A stretch of DNA of 64,000 nucleotides from Trichuris trichiura. Taxonomy: Eukaryota > Nematoda > Enoplea > Trichinellida > Trichuridae. The notes under the pieces are model-generated. The model was not told where the DNA came from. It saw only the letters and a list, made by a program, of their open reading frames with translations, and searched no databases. Of this stretch, positions 48,766 through 60,700 are shown piece by piece (position 1 is the first letter of the stretch; each line of letters starts with the position of its first letter). Position numbers and translations under genes: made by a program. The stretch lies in contig JBAJFE010000062.1 of NCBI GenBank assembly GCA_037903355.1, positions 1,054,001 to 1,118,000 on the forward strand, written 5' to 3'.

Positions 48766-51700
48766 CTAAAATAGTACGGTTCAGCGGCCAGTTAATATTA
48801 ATAGTTTACTCGATTCTTCCTAAATTCATACTAAAGAGGCAACGGATTGTAAGCTGAGTATGAACTACTGAAGTAAATATTTCATGTAAGATCGTCTGCT
48901 CATTTCGGCGATAAGATGTTTTATGTCAAAAATAGGTAGGAAGCGTGGAACATGCGATTTTGTCGGCGTTCTTTAATCGCCGTATCCAGCAAGGGCAGAC
49001 TAGAAAATTTCCTGTTTTCTCTGATATTAGGGCCTATCGTAACTAGTATCTCAGGATTCCTTAATCCTACTCGAGTCGGAGCTCCGTGCGTTTTCTTCCT
49101 ACTTGTTGGTATGTTTGTGCTTGAACCGTGCTCCGCATCTTCTTCATCATATAATGCTTCTCCTATTATTTTGTTTAGTTTAGTCGTGAAGAGCATTGAG
49201 GATTTTGTTGCAATATCGAAACCATACTTTTATCCCTACTTTAAGTTCCATTCTGACGTGTGTATATTAACAGTATTTTCGTAAGACGCAAGTTCTTAAT
49301 GCAACTAGCGTCTTCCATGGATTTCCTTATTCCCCTATTCTTTATACGCAAAACTTAACCAGAAGCAAGTAGAAGAAAGCCAATTTAAGAATTGAATGAT
49401 GGATGACCAACACCTGCAGTTCTCCTTCATCGTTTTCGTGTATTATGTGGGGGTCTCAATGGTGGATAATGGTTTCTCAGATGACAACGTCTAGTTTGAA
49501 AGCCTGGCTGTCCTTGTTGAATTGTAAATTTTTGAACTCAAGTGTGCTTACCTCTTCGAGGAGCGTAAATGCATCTTTGGTACTTGTCCAGAAAGCTAGG
49601 GCAAGTTCCAGCGATTCATCTTTCTCGTATTGGAACGAATCCCATGTTCCGCGTTTGACTCTAAGTTCCTCTTGCAGACGAAGTGACTTCTGCTCCCTCT
49701 GCAAATCAGAACTGTTCATTTCTGCAAAGCGCTCGCCTGAAAAGTTCTCTCCCTCATTTACTTTTTTTGTAGGCACACTTTTCAACAAAACAAAAGTTCA
49801 GCTTACTGCAACATCCTCTTACCTCTTTGATTTTGTTCATACATTCGTCGTATGCGTTCATCAATTTTTCGAACACTTCGATCGTTTTGTTATTTTCTTC
49901 CATCAACTTTTCGCGTAATCCTCTGCATCCTCTCTCAGCTTCAGTAATTCTATTGCTCAGTTCTTTGTACAAGTTTTCGTGCGCTGTTGATGGCTTTAAG
50001 ATGCGCTATAAGCAATTAGACACATTGTGCATGTGTTGCAGGTCAGAACTTGCAAGGTTGTTTTGTACTTATCTCTTCTCATTTACAACAAAGAAGAGAA
50101 CACGTGTTACGAATAATGTGTGTTTTACTACCACTTTAAAGCGTAATTCTTTACTGTCCTGGCTCCTCAATAATATTAATTCAGTCTCTTACGGGAGCTT
50201 CATTTAAACAGGCATATGGGGCAGTTTTTTGGAATGATTCGCCTTACGTCTCAAGATTGCAAATGCATAAGTTAAATTTTCTATTCTCTATTTTGAGGCA
50301 CTTCTTCTAAGTAGTTCATTTCTTGTCGCATGAATTTAGCAGCATAAATTCAAGAAGATAGGTCTTACCTCAGCCTTTTCCAGTTGCAGCTGTTCCTAAA
50401 GAAAAAAAGTTTGCAAGTGAATTGAAGCGCGCTGTTAAATACAGCTCAGATAGATTAAGGTATCTTAATATGCAAAGTGAACAATTTTGAATCTCACTGC
50501 AAGCAGCATTCTCGATGAGAGGATCAGTGTATTAACTGGAAGTTCAACCACGTGATGGACCTCAACAAGGTGGTGCATGGGAAAGGCTAGTGCGAAAAAG
50601 GCTTTATCCGCCATTCCAAATGGGAAGACCGTAGATGAAGAGACGCTGTTAACGGTACTTGCCGAAGTGGAAGCTCTGCTGAACAATCTCCGATCATTTA
50701 TCTAGTAGGCGATCTTGACTGTGTAAAATCACAGGCGTCTTTTCGTTTACTCATGAGCCCCCAAAACGCATAGTTATCACACCACAATGTAAATCAATGT
50801 TTCTCACAAGGGGCGGTAAACGCAAAAGGGGTAGTTGGGGGGCAGTGAGACGCTAGGGGGACGGTGAGGGTCTAGGCGGCACTGAGAGGCGGGGGATCGG
50901 TGCGGCTCCCACCGTGCGCCCTGAGGCGCAGCTGCACTGCACCCGCAGGCGCAAGAACTGTGCTGAATTGAGCTTTACGTCGCCAAAGCATATCTACTAT
51001 TAGTTACCCCGCTGAACCAGGGCGCTCAGTCACATGCGCGGCAATACTGATAATAGCGATAACACCGACGCGCTTTTTATTTGAGTTTCTCCTTTCGTTG
51101 AAAGCAGGCGCCTTTCTGGGTCTCCACTAGGAGCAAATGTCTTTCTAGGACTCTTCGGGGAAAAACCACTCACTTTTCATTCCTGCTGCAAAAATAGCCG
51201 CGCGCTTTATTCTCATCAATTAGAACAGTATATTACCACTTATTGCAAGCCTTCTAGTATTTGCTTTGGCTTGCGTTCCACTCCACATTGTATCCATATT
51301 GTTACGTTAAGGTTCTAGCAAGCAGAGCGCAGTAATCGGTAATCTACCTTTATTACTCAAAACAATATTTTTCTGATGTTTGAGATCTTTTCTATATCGC
51401 TCCTGGTAAAAGTTGGATGCTGCACGACGCGTAAGTGGCGTTGTCCCTATTCTATTCAAATGTGCAATACTCCATGCAGATGGCAGCTCAAGCGCTTTCC
51501 GATGAAATCAAGTTTCCATTAAATGTCTGATTGTTAGTCTTAGTGTGGTAAATTTGTTTTTAATTTAGATTTGTTGTAAAATACGTTTACCTCTTCCGTG
51601 ACTTTAAAGTGAACTTTGATTTTTGTCCAGTACGCCAGAGCATCTTCGGCAGTCTTGCTTTTTCTCGCTTCACTGAAGTTACCCCAATAAACTTTTTTCT

Positions 51701-54700
51701 TCTCAAGTTCTTCGAATTTGTCGTATGGATATTGCTCCTTCTATAAATCAAATGCTTTTACTCCCTTTGGTCAAACCTGTCTGTTAAATGTTTCGTCTGT
51801 AGTTTCCGTCAATAAGACTAAAATGTTATTTCCCGATTTAGCACTGTACGCCATTCGAAGTTCGCTATTCCAAGCTTCTGTCAACCCATTTTCTTTCCTA
51901 GTTAGGTGTCACAACCTAGTTGGTCTCCGTCTTCAAGCAACTGGAGATCGTTAAGAATGTGAAGCGCCTGATTAGCTGCTGCATTTGTTAACTCAGGGCG
52001 ACGTGAAAGTTGTCGCTTCCTTCTTAGCAACTGTCTGCATAACGGTGAATTTGACGTCACTCTTAGCTTTCAGCTCAGTTGAAATGGCCAACTTAAAAAT
52101 AAGTGCAATATTGTGCGTCTTGATCTATTAGTACTTTGTCCTCCTATCAGGCTGTCGTTACAAGCACTTTTTCACTCTTCCATCACTACACGTTGTCATC
52201 GATTGTTTTAACAATAAGTCCTTGGAGCTAATAAAATTTCCCTTCAGTTACTGTCTTACCTCTCTGCATTGTTTCATGCATTCGTCATATGTTTGTGTCC
52301 TCGTCTCTCCTTCCGTTGGCTCTTCTAAAAGTGCTTTGCAGTCTTCTGTACTGCATGTTTCTTCTACTTTCTTTATTCGTTTTTCCAGTTCATGTTGCAA
52401 ATGTAGGTCAGCCACAGAAGGTTTCAAAATGCGCTGGAAATAGACAAACGCTAGCTGCTTATCACAGTTGACGTTTCAGCTTATTTAGTTCCCTGAACTA
52501 ATTAGATGAAATGCTTAGCTTCTTCAACGGCTTATGGCTTAGCTTCTCATAATGGCTTTGCGAAGCATCATATATGGCTTGCTTATTGAAATGGCCAGTT
52601 TGTTAAACCAAGAAAAGTATTTTGTTGTCCACCTAGCTTTCAGAAGTATGCCATTCTCGTGCTCATCCAGTGCATTAACTAAGTTGTCATCTTTTGTTTT
52701 GCTTACGACAAGGCAAAGTTATTCATGAAATCTACGTGAGGAAAGCATTCCGTCTTCTTTAAGCGGACGGTTTGGCCCACAAGTAAGTCATACATAAATT
52801 AATTAGACAATGAGAACAAAAGTTACAAACAAATGAAGGTTAGCCTTACCTCACATTTACATTAAATCTGTATCTAAGTTGACCAAAAATTCAACTAGTA
52901 TGATTAGCTCGATTTGCTGTGAAAATGTTACTTCTATAATATGGAACAATGTTTTTACAATCTATTGATTTAATCTGACGTTGCGTCTCTAAGGTAAATA
53001 TATTTACTGTATTAACAGACACATGTGATGTTTTATGGTTTGTTGATAGGTACTCCTGAACCTACAGATGTCTGGTATATTACCGTTGGAAAGATGTTTA
53101 GGTAATTCTTACCTCAATTCTGTCCAGTTGTTGATGTTCCTGCAAATACGAACGTGAGATTAATTTTAGAATTGCAAATTTTAATAGGAAACTGGGAGGC
53201 AAAAGTGTCGCAACAAAAATCTTGAACAATTTATTATCTCAAGCGAAATTTGAGGAATATTTTAATCTTATCAATGCTGAACGAAAAGCTTCAATTAGTA
53301 ACATCTAGCTAACATCAGCTTGTCTTCTGCTTTTCCGGTCAAATTTATATTTTGTCCTTTCTTTTCTTACGCGAATCTCGCAGAGCTCAGCTTATTTTTT
53401 AAAATTAGGTTCCGACATCTCCAAGAAACAATTGCATTCTCTTATTTTTTGATACATTCATTAATATTGCTCACGCTGTTAATCAGGACAATTTTGCGAA
53501 GCATATTAGTCTGGCTAGTAGAAAGATTCGACGTTCAAAAGAAGTTCTTCAGAATGAACTTGCTAAATTTGATAAGAAATACTTCACTACATTAAATGCG
53601 CTTCGGTAGGTTGCTGAGTCTGTTCTAGTTTTATCTCTCTTGTGCTGTCATGTGACATCAGCAGTCATACTCATGCTATCTGACATGGTAATTATTTTCG
53701 TTCTCTCATTGCACCACAGTTGATGGAGGTTTGATGATTGGTTCACCGCTGAGGCAGCTATAAATTTGAAAGGGTAATTTTGTCCATTCGTTGAACTTAT
53801 TGTCTAAGAAGCATATTGCTATGTAAGTTATGCCTGCACTTAGTAATATGACTTCGGGAAGACCTCACTTCTTCATAGGCGTTTCACCGTTGCTGTATTT
53901 TGATCTCTACATGTTACCCGTCGGTTCAAAGCTCATTTTAAACCTGACTCTGAATATGCGCTTCCATCTAAGATAGGATTTAGCCAACAACCGTCTACTT
54001 GCGTGGCGCTCTAGCCTTCTACGAGTAAACTTTCACAATCTGGTTAAGCATTAAATGGTTTGCTTACGCAAGATCTCGATCTGTGAAGGGCCGCAGAAAA
54101 CGAAGTGGTATCCCAGTTCAGAAATTTGTAAATGCACATTTCTTCGACTGTACTCGTCTGTACTCTTTCTGAACAAGTGCGCAAAACAGTGCTCACTGTT
54201 GCTGTGCATGTTCTCAGCTATATGATAGCTCACATTTGAATAGAGAACGTTCCGTTTTCCTTTTAATCATCGGTCTGCTTGGACCAATGAAAATTGACTC
54301 TCACATTTTGCATGTCTATCATTAAAAATCACTCTTACGGAGGTAGTCTTATTGTGTGATTAATCAGTACGTCTTTTCAAGAAGGATTTTTGTATGCCGT
54401 ATGGAATACTAACTCTCCATGTACTCTGACTACACCGAGTAATTCAGATGTGTAAACGAAGCTTCAGCATAATTTTGTTGCAACAAAGACTTACCTCCAT
54501 AAGCAGCTGCAGCTCGCTTTTGATTTCAGACAAAAAGGTTTCAGCTTCTTCGAGGGTTAGGGCTTCCTCCACCGATTTGAAGTAACTCCAGTAGGAGAGT
54601 TTCATGTCCAGTTCATTTAATAGATCTAACGAATCCTCAGCGTTCTGAAAGTTTTCAGTTTCTTTGCCGGAATCACTCTTTTATAATGCGCTTCGTGTGA

Positions 54701-57700
54701 TGCTTTGGAAATGTTACAATGAAAATACCAAATTTTTCATAGTGATATTTTAAATGCCTCTCTTATATTTGAGCTTCCACAAACTCAGAAGGGCTGAATA
54801 GCTTCTATACCCTTTACAACATGAGATGTCTGCATGAATGCTACAAAACGTACAATAACTTTTTTCTAAATACTCTTGGCTAGCGAAGTCACTTTAACCG
54901 CTAGTTGTTTAACGTAATTCCATTGTTGTTCATTATATTGGATGCATTCTGTCATTTCTGCAATAAATTATTCACCGTCTATTCATCTTACCCGTGTGCA
55001 TTCGTCCATGCATTCGTCGTATAATACCGTCATTTTTGTAATCTCTCCGTGTTTGACTCCTTTTTGCAACTTTTTTCGTAAGTCTTTACAGATTCCTTCT
55101 TTGCATACGTTCTGTGCTGCATTAATGCGCTGTTGAAGTTCTTTTCGTCTTTGTTGGTCTGCTTCTGACGGTTTCAAAAAATGCTGGAAACATATCACAC
55201 CTTACTGTACGTAACCAGCAGCTAGAGTGAGAGAAGCATATGCTCAACTTTTCTCTTTCCTGAAGGGATTGGATAGTGGACGTAACGTTTAACACTGAAC
55301 GTACAGCGTCTGATGACGTCCACCTACTTTGAAGGTTTTCAAGTGAAAAAGCTTTTCAGATCTTATATTAATTTGTTGATCTATTCTGCTAACTTTGAGC
55401 ATTCCCATCTTTCCAGTTAAGCTTATATACAGCTAAAGTCTGAGTGTGCTTTATGAAACCGTAGAAAATCTATTACCGTAGCGCTGTTAGTATTGTATTG
55501 ATTGACTAGCTTCATGAAATCATTTAAGGGATTTTTTGTAAGCGGTACTTACCTCAGTCTCTTCCAGGACGTCGTCCCTCTGAAAAAACACGCATAACAG
55601 TACTTATCAATTCAGGTTGGCTCACGCTTAAACAGAAAAATAATTAAAATGCTATTTACGGAATTTTTCAGTTATTTCCCATGTGTCAACGTTGTCATTA
55701 ATCTCATTTCTTGTCTTCCTTTGCGACCTGGGTTATGAGCGCCTGAACTTACTAAATGGTTTTTGACCTATTGTGCTCTACTGAAGTAATTCCAACAAGT
55801 TCATTCATCTCCTTCTGTCGTAATAAGATGATTGATTCAGTTTCTCAGCGCCATATTATTTATATACCTTAAGTTATTAAATCGTTGATGGACCATTGCG
55901 TTCTGTCACTATGCAAATGGATCTGAATAACTTATGGATGTTTGTTAATCTCTGCCCCTCTCCGTATACCTTCTGAAGTAATTCAGGTAGAGAGACGTTC
56001 CACTTTCCAGTGCTTTTCTGCTTCCTCTCCCCTATATGTTCTTTCGTAATTTTTGCCTATATAAATGAGAGAGCTACGTATCTTTTCACGAAATTGTTAA
56101 GTCGGCGTATTTTTTAACCAGCTTTGTTAGTACTATCGTGTGTAATTTTCTTATATTCTGCCAGTGCAGTTCTCAAGGGTTTTCGCCCGTTGGCGCTCTT
56201 TTTCGTTGCAATGTTGATTATTTTTATTTTTCTCATCGTTCTTAAGCCGAAAGCAGTGGAACTTTATTCTGAAATAACTTATGTTCACTTGAAGTTCAAG
56301 ATTTTATTTACGGTAAGGATCCTGTTAATAGACTGAAAATAAGCCGGAGCTTTTGGGTAATGTACCGTCAACAGACGTTAACGGTTCTTTGTTAGTTACA
56401 CCGCTGACGACAGGTCAGGGTGCATCACCTGAAAGCTCTGGCATATTTGTCAATTTATTAACGGGATCCTCACTGTAAATAAAATCTTGCCCTTCCAGAG
56501 GCTCTACGGTCTCGTAAGAAAATGCTACGTATTCCTTACGTTAACTTTAACGTTTTTCCTGCGTAAATGATCACTTAGTGAGTGATTAAGCGAAGCGTTT
56601 TATAGTCGTAATTGTGGGCACTTTCGATTAAATGTTATTTGAAATTCGTTGTCGTATATTCTGACTTATCCTTTTTGAAATACTAATGCTGCTTCTATTC
56701 TTACACGTCACTTCATTCCATCGCAAGCTTACCACTGTCAGTAGTGATACTGGACCGGGTACTAGTTGCCGTATGGTTGAAGCTGTTAAGAATCCCTTTG
56801 TATGCCACATCAATTGGTAGTTTCTCCACTGTTGACTCTTTAACTCCTGTTCCGACAGCTGTAGGGTTGCCCAATCGTCATACTGAAAATTTGAGACATC
56901 ATGCCCGTCTAACTGACGAATTTCTAAACCACTCGTTTGTGCTGCTCCTTCGTAAAAATTATAGTGAGGTTTGCAACTTGTGCGTTCAGTTGTGTAAATC
57001 TTATTGCTTCGCTGTCTATTCACTGTACAACTGTTATCTAACTTCTGTTTCGAAATGTTTATTAGACTTGTCCTCGTATCTGATCTTGTCAATAACAGTA
57101 TTCTTAAAGCTTCTCTTATGTCTTAGCTTCAGCATAATGTGAAAGTCAGTAACTCCCACTCGTTTTGTCTCACCGTTGAATTCTGCAAAGTTTTTCTCCT
57201 GACCTAGAAATGCATTTATTGGTGTTCTTGCACTTGGCTAAGGAAGTGAGATTAATGCTAGTGTAAATTACGGTAAGCAGTTTATGATTTCCGTCTGGTG
57301 ATCACCGGTATAATCAGCCTACTGCTCTTTTGAGTGTATGCAGTCTGTGTTAGATTTTGTAATCGATGAACCAGCTTACCGATTCACATTCATTTGAACA
57401 GTCAACATATGATTTCAACAGCGCGGCGTACGCAGACTTGTTGTGCTTTACAACTTCTTCCCACTTGTCTAACAAAACCAGGCAGGTTGTTCTGGGGCAC
57501 CGTTTTTCATTTTGATTAAGACGTTCTTGCTGTTCATCTCGCATTCGCTGGTCCGCTTCAATTGGTGACACCACACGCTAGAAACAAGTGAACGTGCATT
57601 GTGCGTACCTCGTGGCTTAAAACAGCCGACGGAATTGCTGGTACTTTTTTTCCTTATGCGTTTAAAGTGAATTGGCTAGTTACTATGTAGAAATAGCGGA

Positions 57701-60700
57701 AATGCAACTACTTGCCTTATTTAGTTCATGCAACTGTGAGAAACTTAGTTTTCAGTCATTGCATCAGGGCCTATTTTCCTGACATAGTCTACTCCTGCAT
57801 TTCAGTCTACTGAAGGCCTAAGTCCAGCGCTCGTTTTTTGCCGCGCAACGCTGGGCGACCGGTTTCTTTTAGGTTGATTAGTAAACAATGTTTTGCAAAC
57901 GATACTTACCCTAACCTTTTCCAAGAGCTCTTGTCTCTGAAAAAGTAAGCATTATAACACTTTGTTATTCTTGAAAACTGCGGTTCTTGTTAATTCAAAT
58001 TTTTATTTTCTTGAGATTTCGTTATTTTCATTGTCCTCTTGTCAGCGGAAAAGAAAGTGATTCTGCCAGAACGAAGAGCTCGGCATTTATGCTAATTTAA
58101 AGTTCCTTTTCCGGCTCCTTGCTATGGAGTTAACGTCATTGCGATCTTTGTTTTCCTATAGCATTACAAATAAAAATAGCGTTCCCAAATCAATATTCCT
58201 TATCTTCCACATTGTGCTAAGCCTCACCCGGCGATCTCAAGTGGTGGCGCTTCCTTTAAAGTGCGGAAAGTAAGAGTAAAACTCGCGTCTTGGCATAGTA
58301 ATGTAAGCTGTAGGTTGATAGAGTGATCGTAGTGACCCTGAACCCCCGCGTGGCTCTTCATCGTTTCAGTGAGTTGAAGAGATTGTAGACCGCTGCTACG
58401 TCTCTCAGCGAAACCATTTAGTCACAGCTTTACCTTTTTCTATGCGTAGTCTTTCGTAAATGCTTCTTTCAGTTTCTCCTATCTTTAATACTAAGCACTA
58501 TCACCGAACTGCATAATTGTTTCCTGGTTTAAATTCAGCTTCACAATAACCCTGTCATTTTAAATAGGTGAGGCAGTAGATAAGCTGAGCTTTCTAAAAT
58601 GCTTAGAATTCCAATTTTCCACTTAGCTTTCATATTTCCTCTCCAAAGCCTGCTTGTCGCTGGATCAGTAGTGAAGATTCCTTGAGGAGAGGTTCAGAAA
58701 GGTGTCCACATTCCGGCTCAGCTGGATTCATAATGACGCCGCTCGAAAACTTCACAGGAGACCCACTGTTGTATAGCCTACACTGTACGTAGCGCATTTA
58801 TGATTACAAAAATTCCTGGTTGCTTGATCCTGCCGGCCGCTCGTCTAATAATAGAAATGAAGTTGTCCTGTACTTGGTGTGAAGAATAGTAAACGCGCCT
58901 ACCTTAATATACAGGTTCTCGTAGTACCTATATTTCCAGCATTGGTAAATTACTGATAGCCGTGTGTTACGATAGACATACGCGCACAGTGTTATTTCCT
59001 AGATGCAAACTTGTTACCGTTCTCTTTTCTAGTCATCAGTTAGTGGTAGTGTGTTGATAGTTTAAATACCCTGATTCCTTTTTTCTAAATGTTACTTCGT
59101 TTCTCTCCATATAATGCAATTAATTAACTCTCCGAACAACAGGTTATTTATACGTCATAATTTGTGGATGGCTGATCCACAGGTAGCGTTTATTTTGTTT
59201 TGACATTTTGTACTTTCTTTCTGGTTATTGGTCATGAACGGCGGTATTCATAAATTGACACTGTGCAGGGATCTCTTACAGCCACGCCTAAATAACCTGT
59301 TCATCTCTCTTGTTCTTTAGACCTCTGTGCGACCACTGTGCTAGTTCCGGTACAGATGCTATACTGGACACTCTTATTGTGCATGTTTTTCTGACGCATT
59401 TTATTTTTATGTAGCTATGGGAAAATGAGCCAGGTGTTCCCTCAATTTACGGAAATGTGCTAATATCCGTCGTTGAATAAAGCTTGTCAGTACGAACCTC
59501 TCTAATATTCTCGTTTTTTGACATGGTAGCTGTGGTGAGTTTCACCGGATTTGGGGCAACATGTCATTGCCACCAGAATAGTCTATTTTCATTTTTTTAG
59601 ATTCTCGTCTTGCTGCAACTACTGAAAAGTGAGCGTGAAATTTCATACGCCTACCGTCAGAAGGTTTAGTTCCTTTGTTGGTGGTCTTATTTAGTGATTA
59701 GTGGCAGACTTATTGCTTAATGAAATGTTAGTATTCATATTTTGTTTTATATTATGGCTTCTTTTTACAACGTGAATGTATCTTAGCGTAACTTCCATTT
59801 TAACTGTATCTCACCGCTAGGAGCTGTGGAAGCATTCCCTTGTTTTCTAACCAAAACTTTTCAACTTCTTCGTACGTCATTTCTTCAACCACTTTTGATA
59901 CAAGAATATCGTATTGCCACTTTGTGTCTAATTCGGTAAGCAGATCAAACAGATATTGCTTCTCCTGAAAATTTCAAACCGGTTTTTTATCTGAGTCACA
60001 GGTTTCTGCGGTTAATACTTCTTGTGACTATTTCTCAACGTTCACGGTGAAACCTAGTTCATCCGTATTTGATTATAAGTTCATCGTTTATCAACCTGTT
60101 GCTATTTATTCTTAGTTCAATTTTTGTCCGTCGATATCTTTAGTATTAATTGTGCTGTTCTAAAGCGAAATCAATGCACGCATTCAATAGATGGTGTTCT
60201 CAGTCTTTCTGATTCTTCCCTCAGCTCAACGTACTGAGAAGAATCAATTGGTTGGTTTCCTCTTTGTCCTCAATGGTGGACCAACTTGAATGGTTGTCAA
60301 GATGAAATAGTTTTTTCCCACTGATTTAAACGCATGTACTAGCATGTTCACTTCTGGCTGTGAACTTTCTCTTAATGGAAATTATCGCTAATCATTCGTC
60401 CTATGTCAGTGCCTGCTCATACTGCCATTTCAAAGTGCCTTCCGCTTTCTCTAACATTAAGCCGCGTAGAATAAATTGTGCATTGAACAGGTGTCTTACC
60501 TCTTGCTTAATGAGGCCTTCTACGTCTTGCCGCATTACTTTGTCCTCTGGTGCCGGTCTGAACAGACGCTAAAAACAAGTGACGAGTCAATTTGTCTAGC
60601 TTGTAGGATAGAAAAGAGTAAGCGAGATAGGGAAATACTCAACTTTTCGCACAGCACAAACGTTTAAAAAAAGAATTATTTTTGCCAGCGAGTACGGAAA

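Noticed and set aside
48952..49284. 110-codon plus-strand frame rich in hydrophobic residues
   Set aside because: Lies in an intron over the remnant frame on the other strand; no start context or partner exon, and no counterpart frame in gene 2.
49403..49918. 171-codon plus-strand open frame, the longest in the window
   Set aside because: It overlaps module 7 A and B exons of gene 3 on the opposite strand; the minus strand has splice sites, family motifs and conserved copies in genes 1 and 2.
56744..57142. 132-codon plus-strand frame
   Set aside because: Antisense shadow of module 4 B exon of gene 3 and its flanking intron; no family or motif support.
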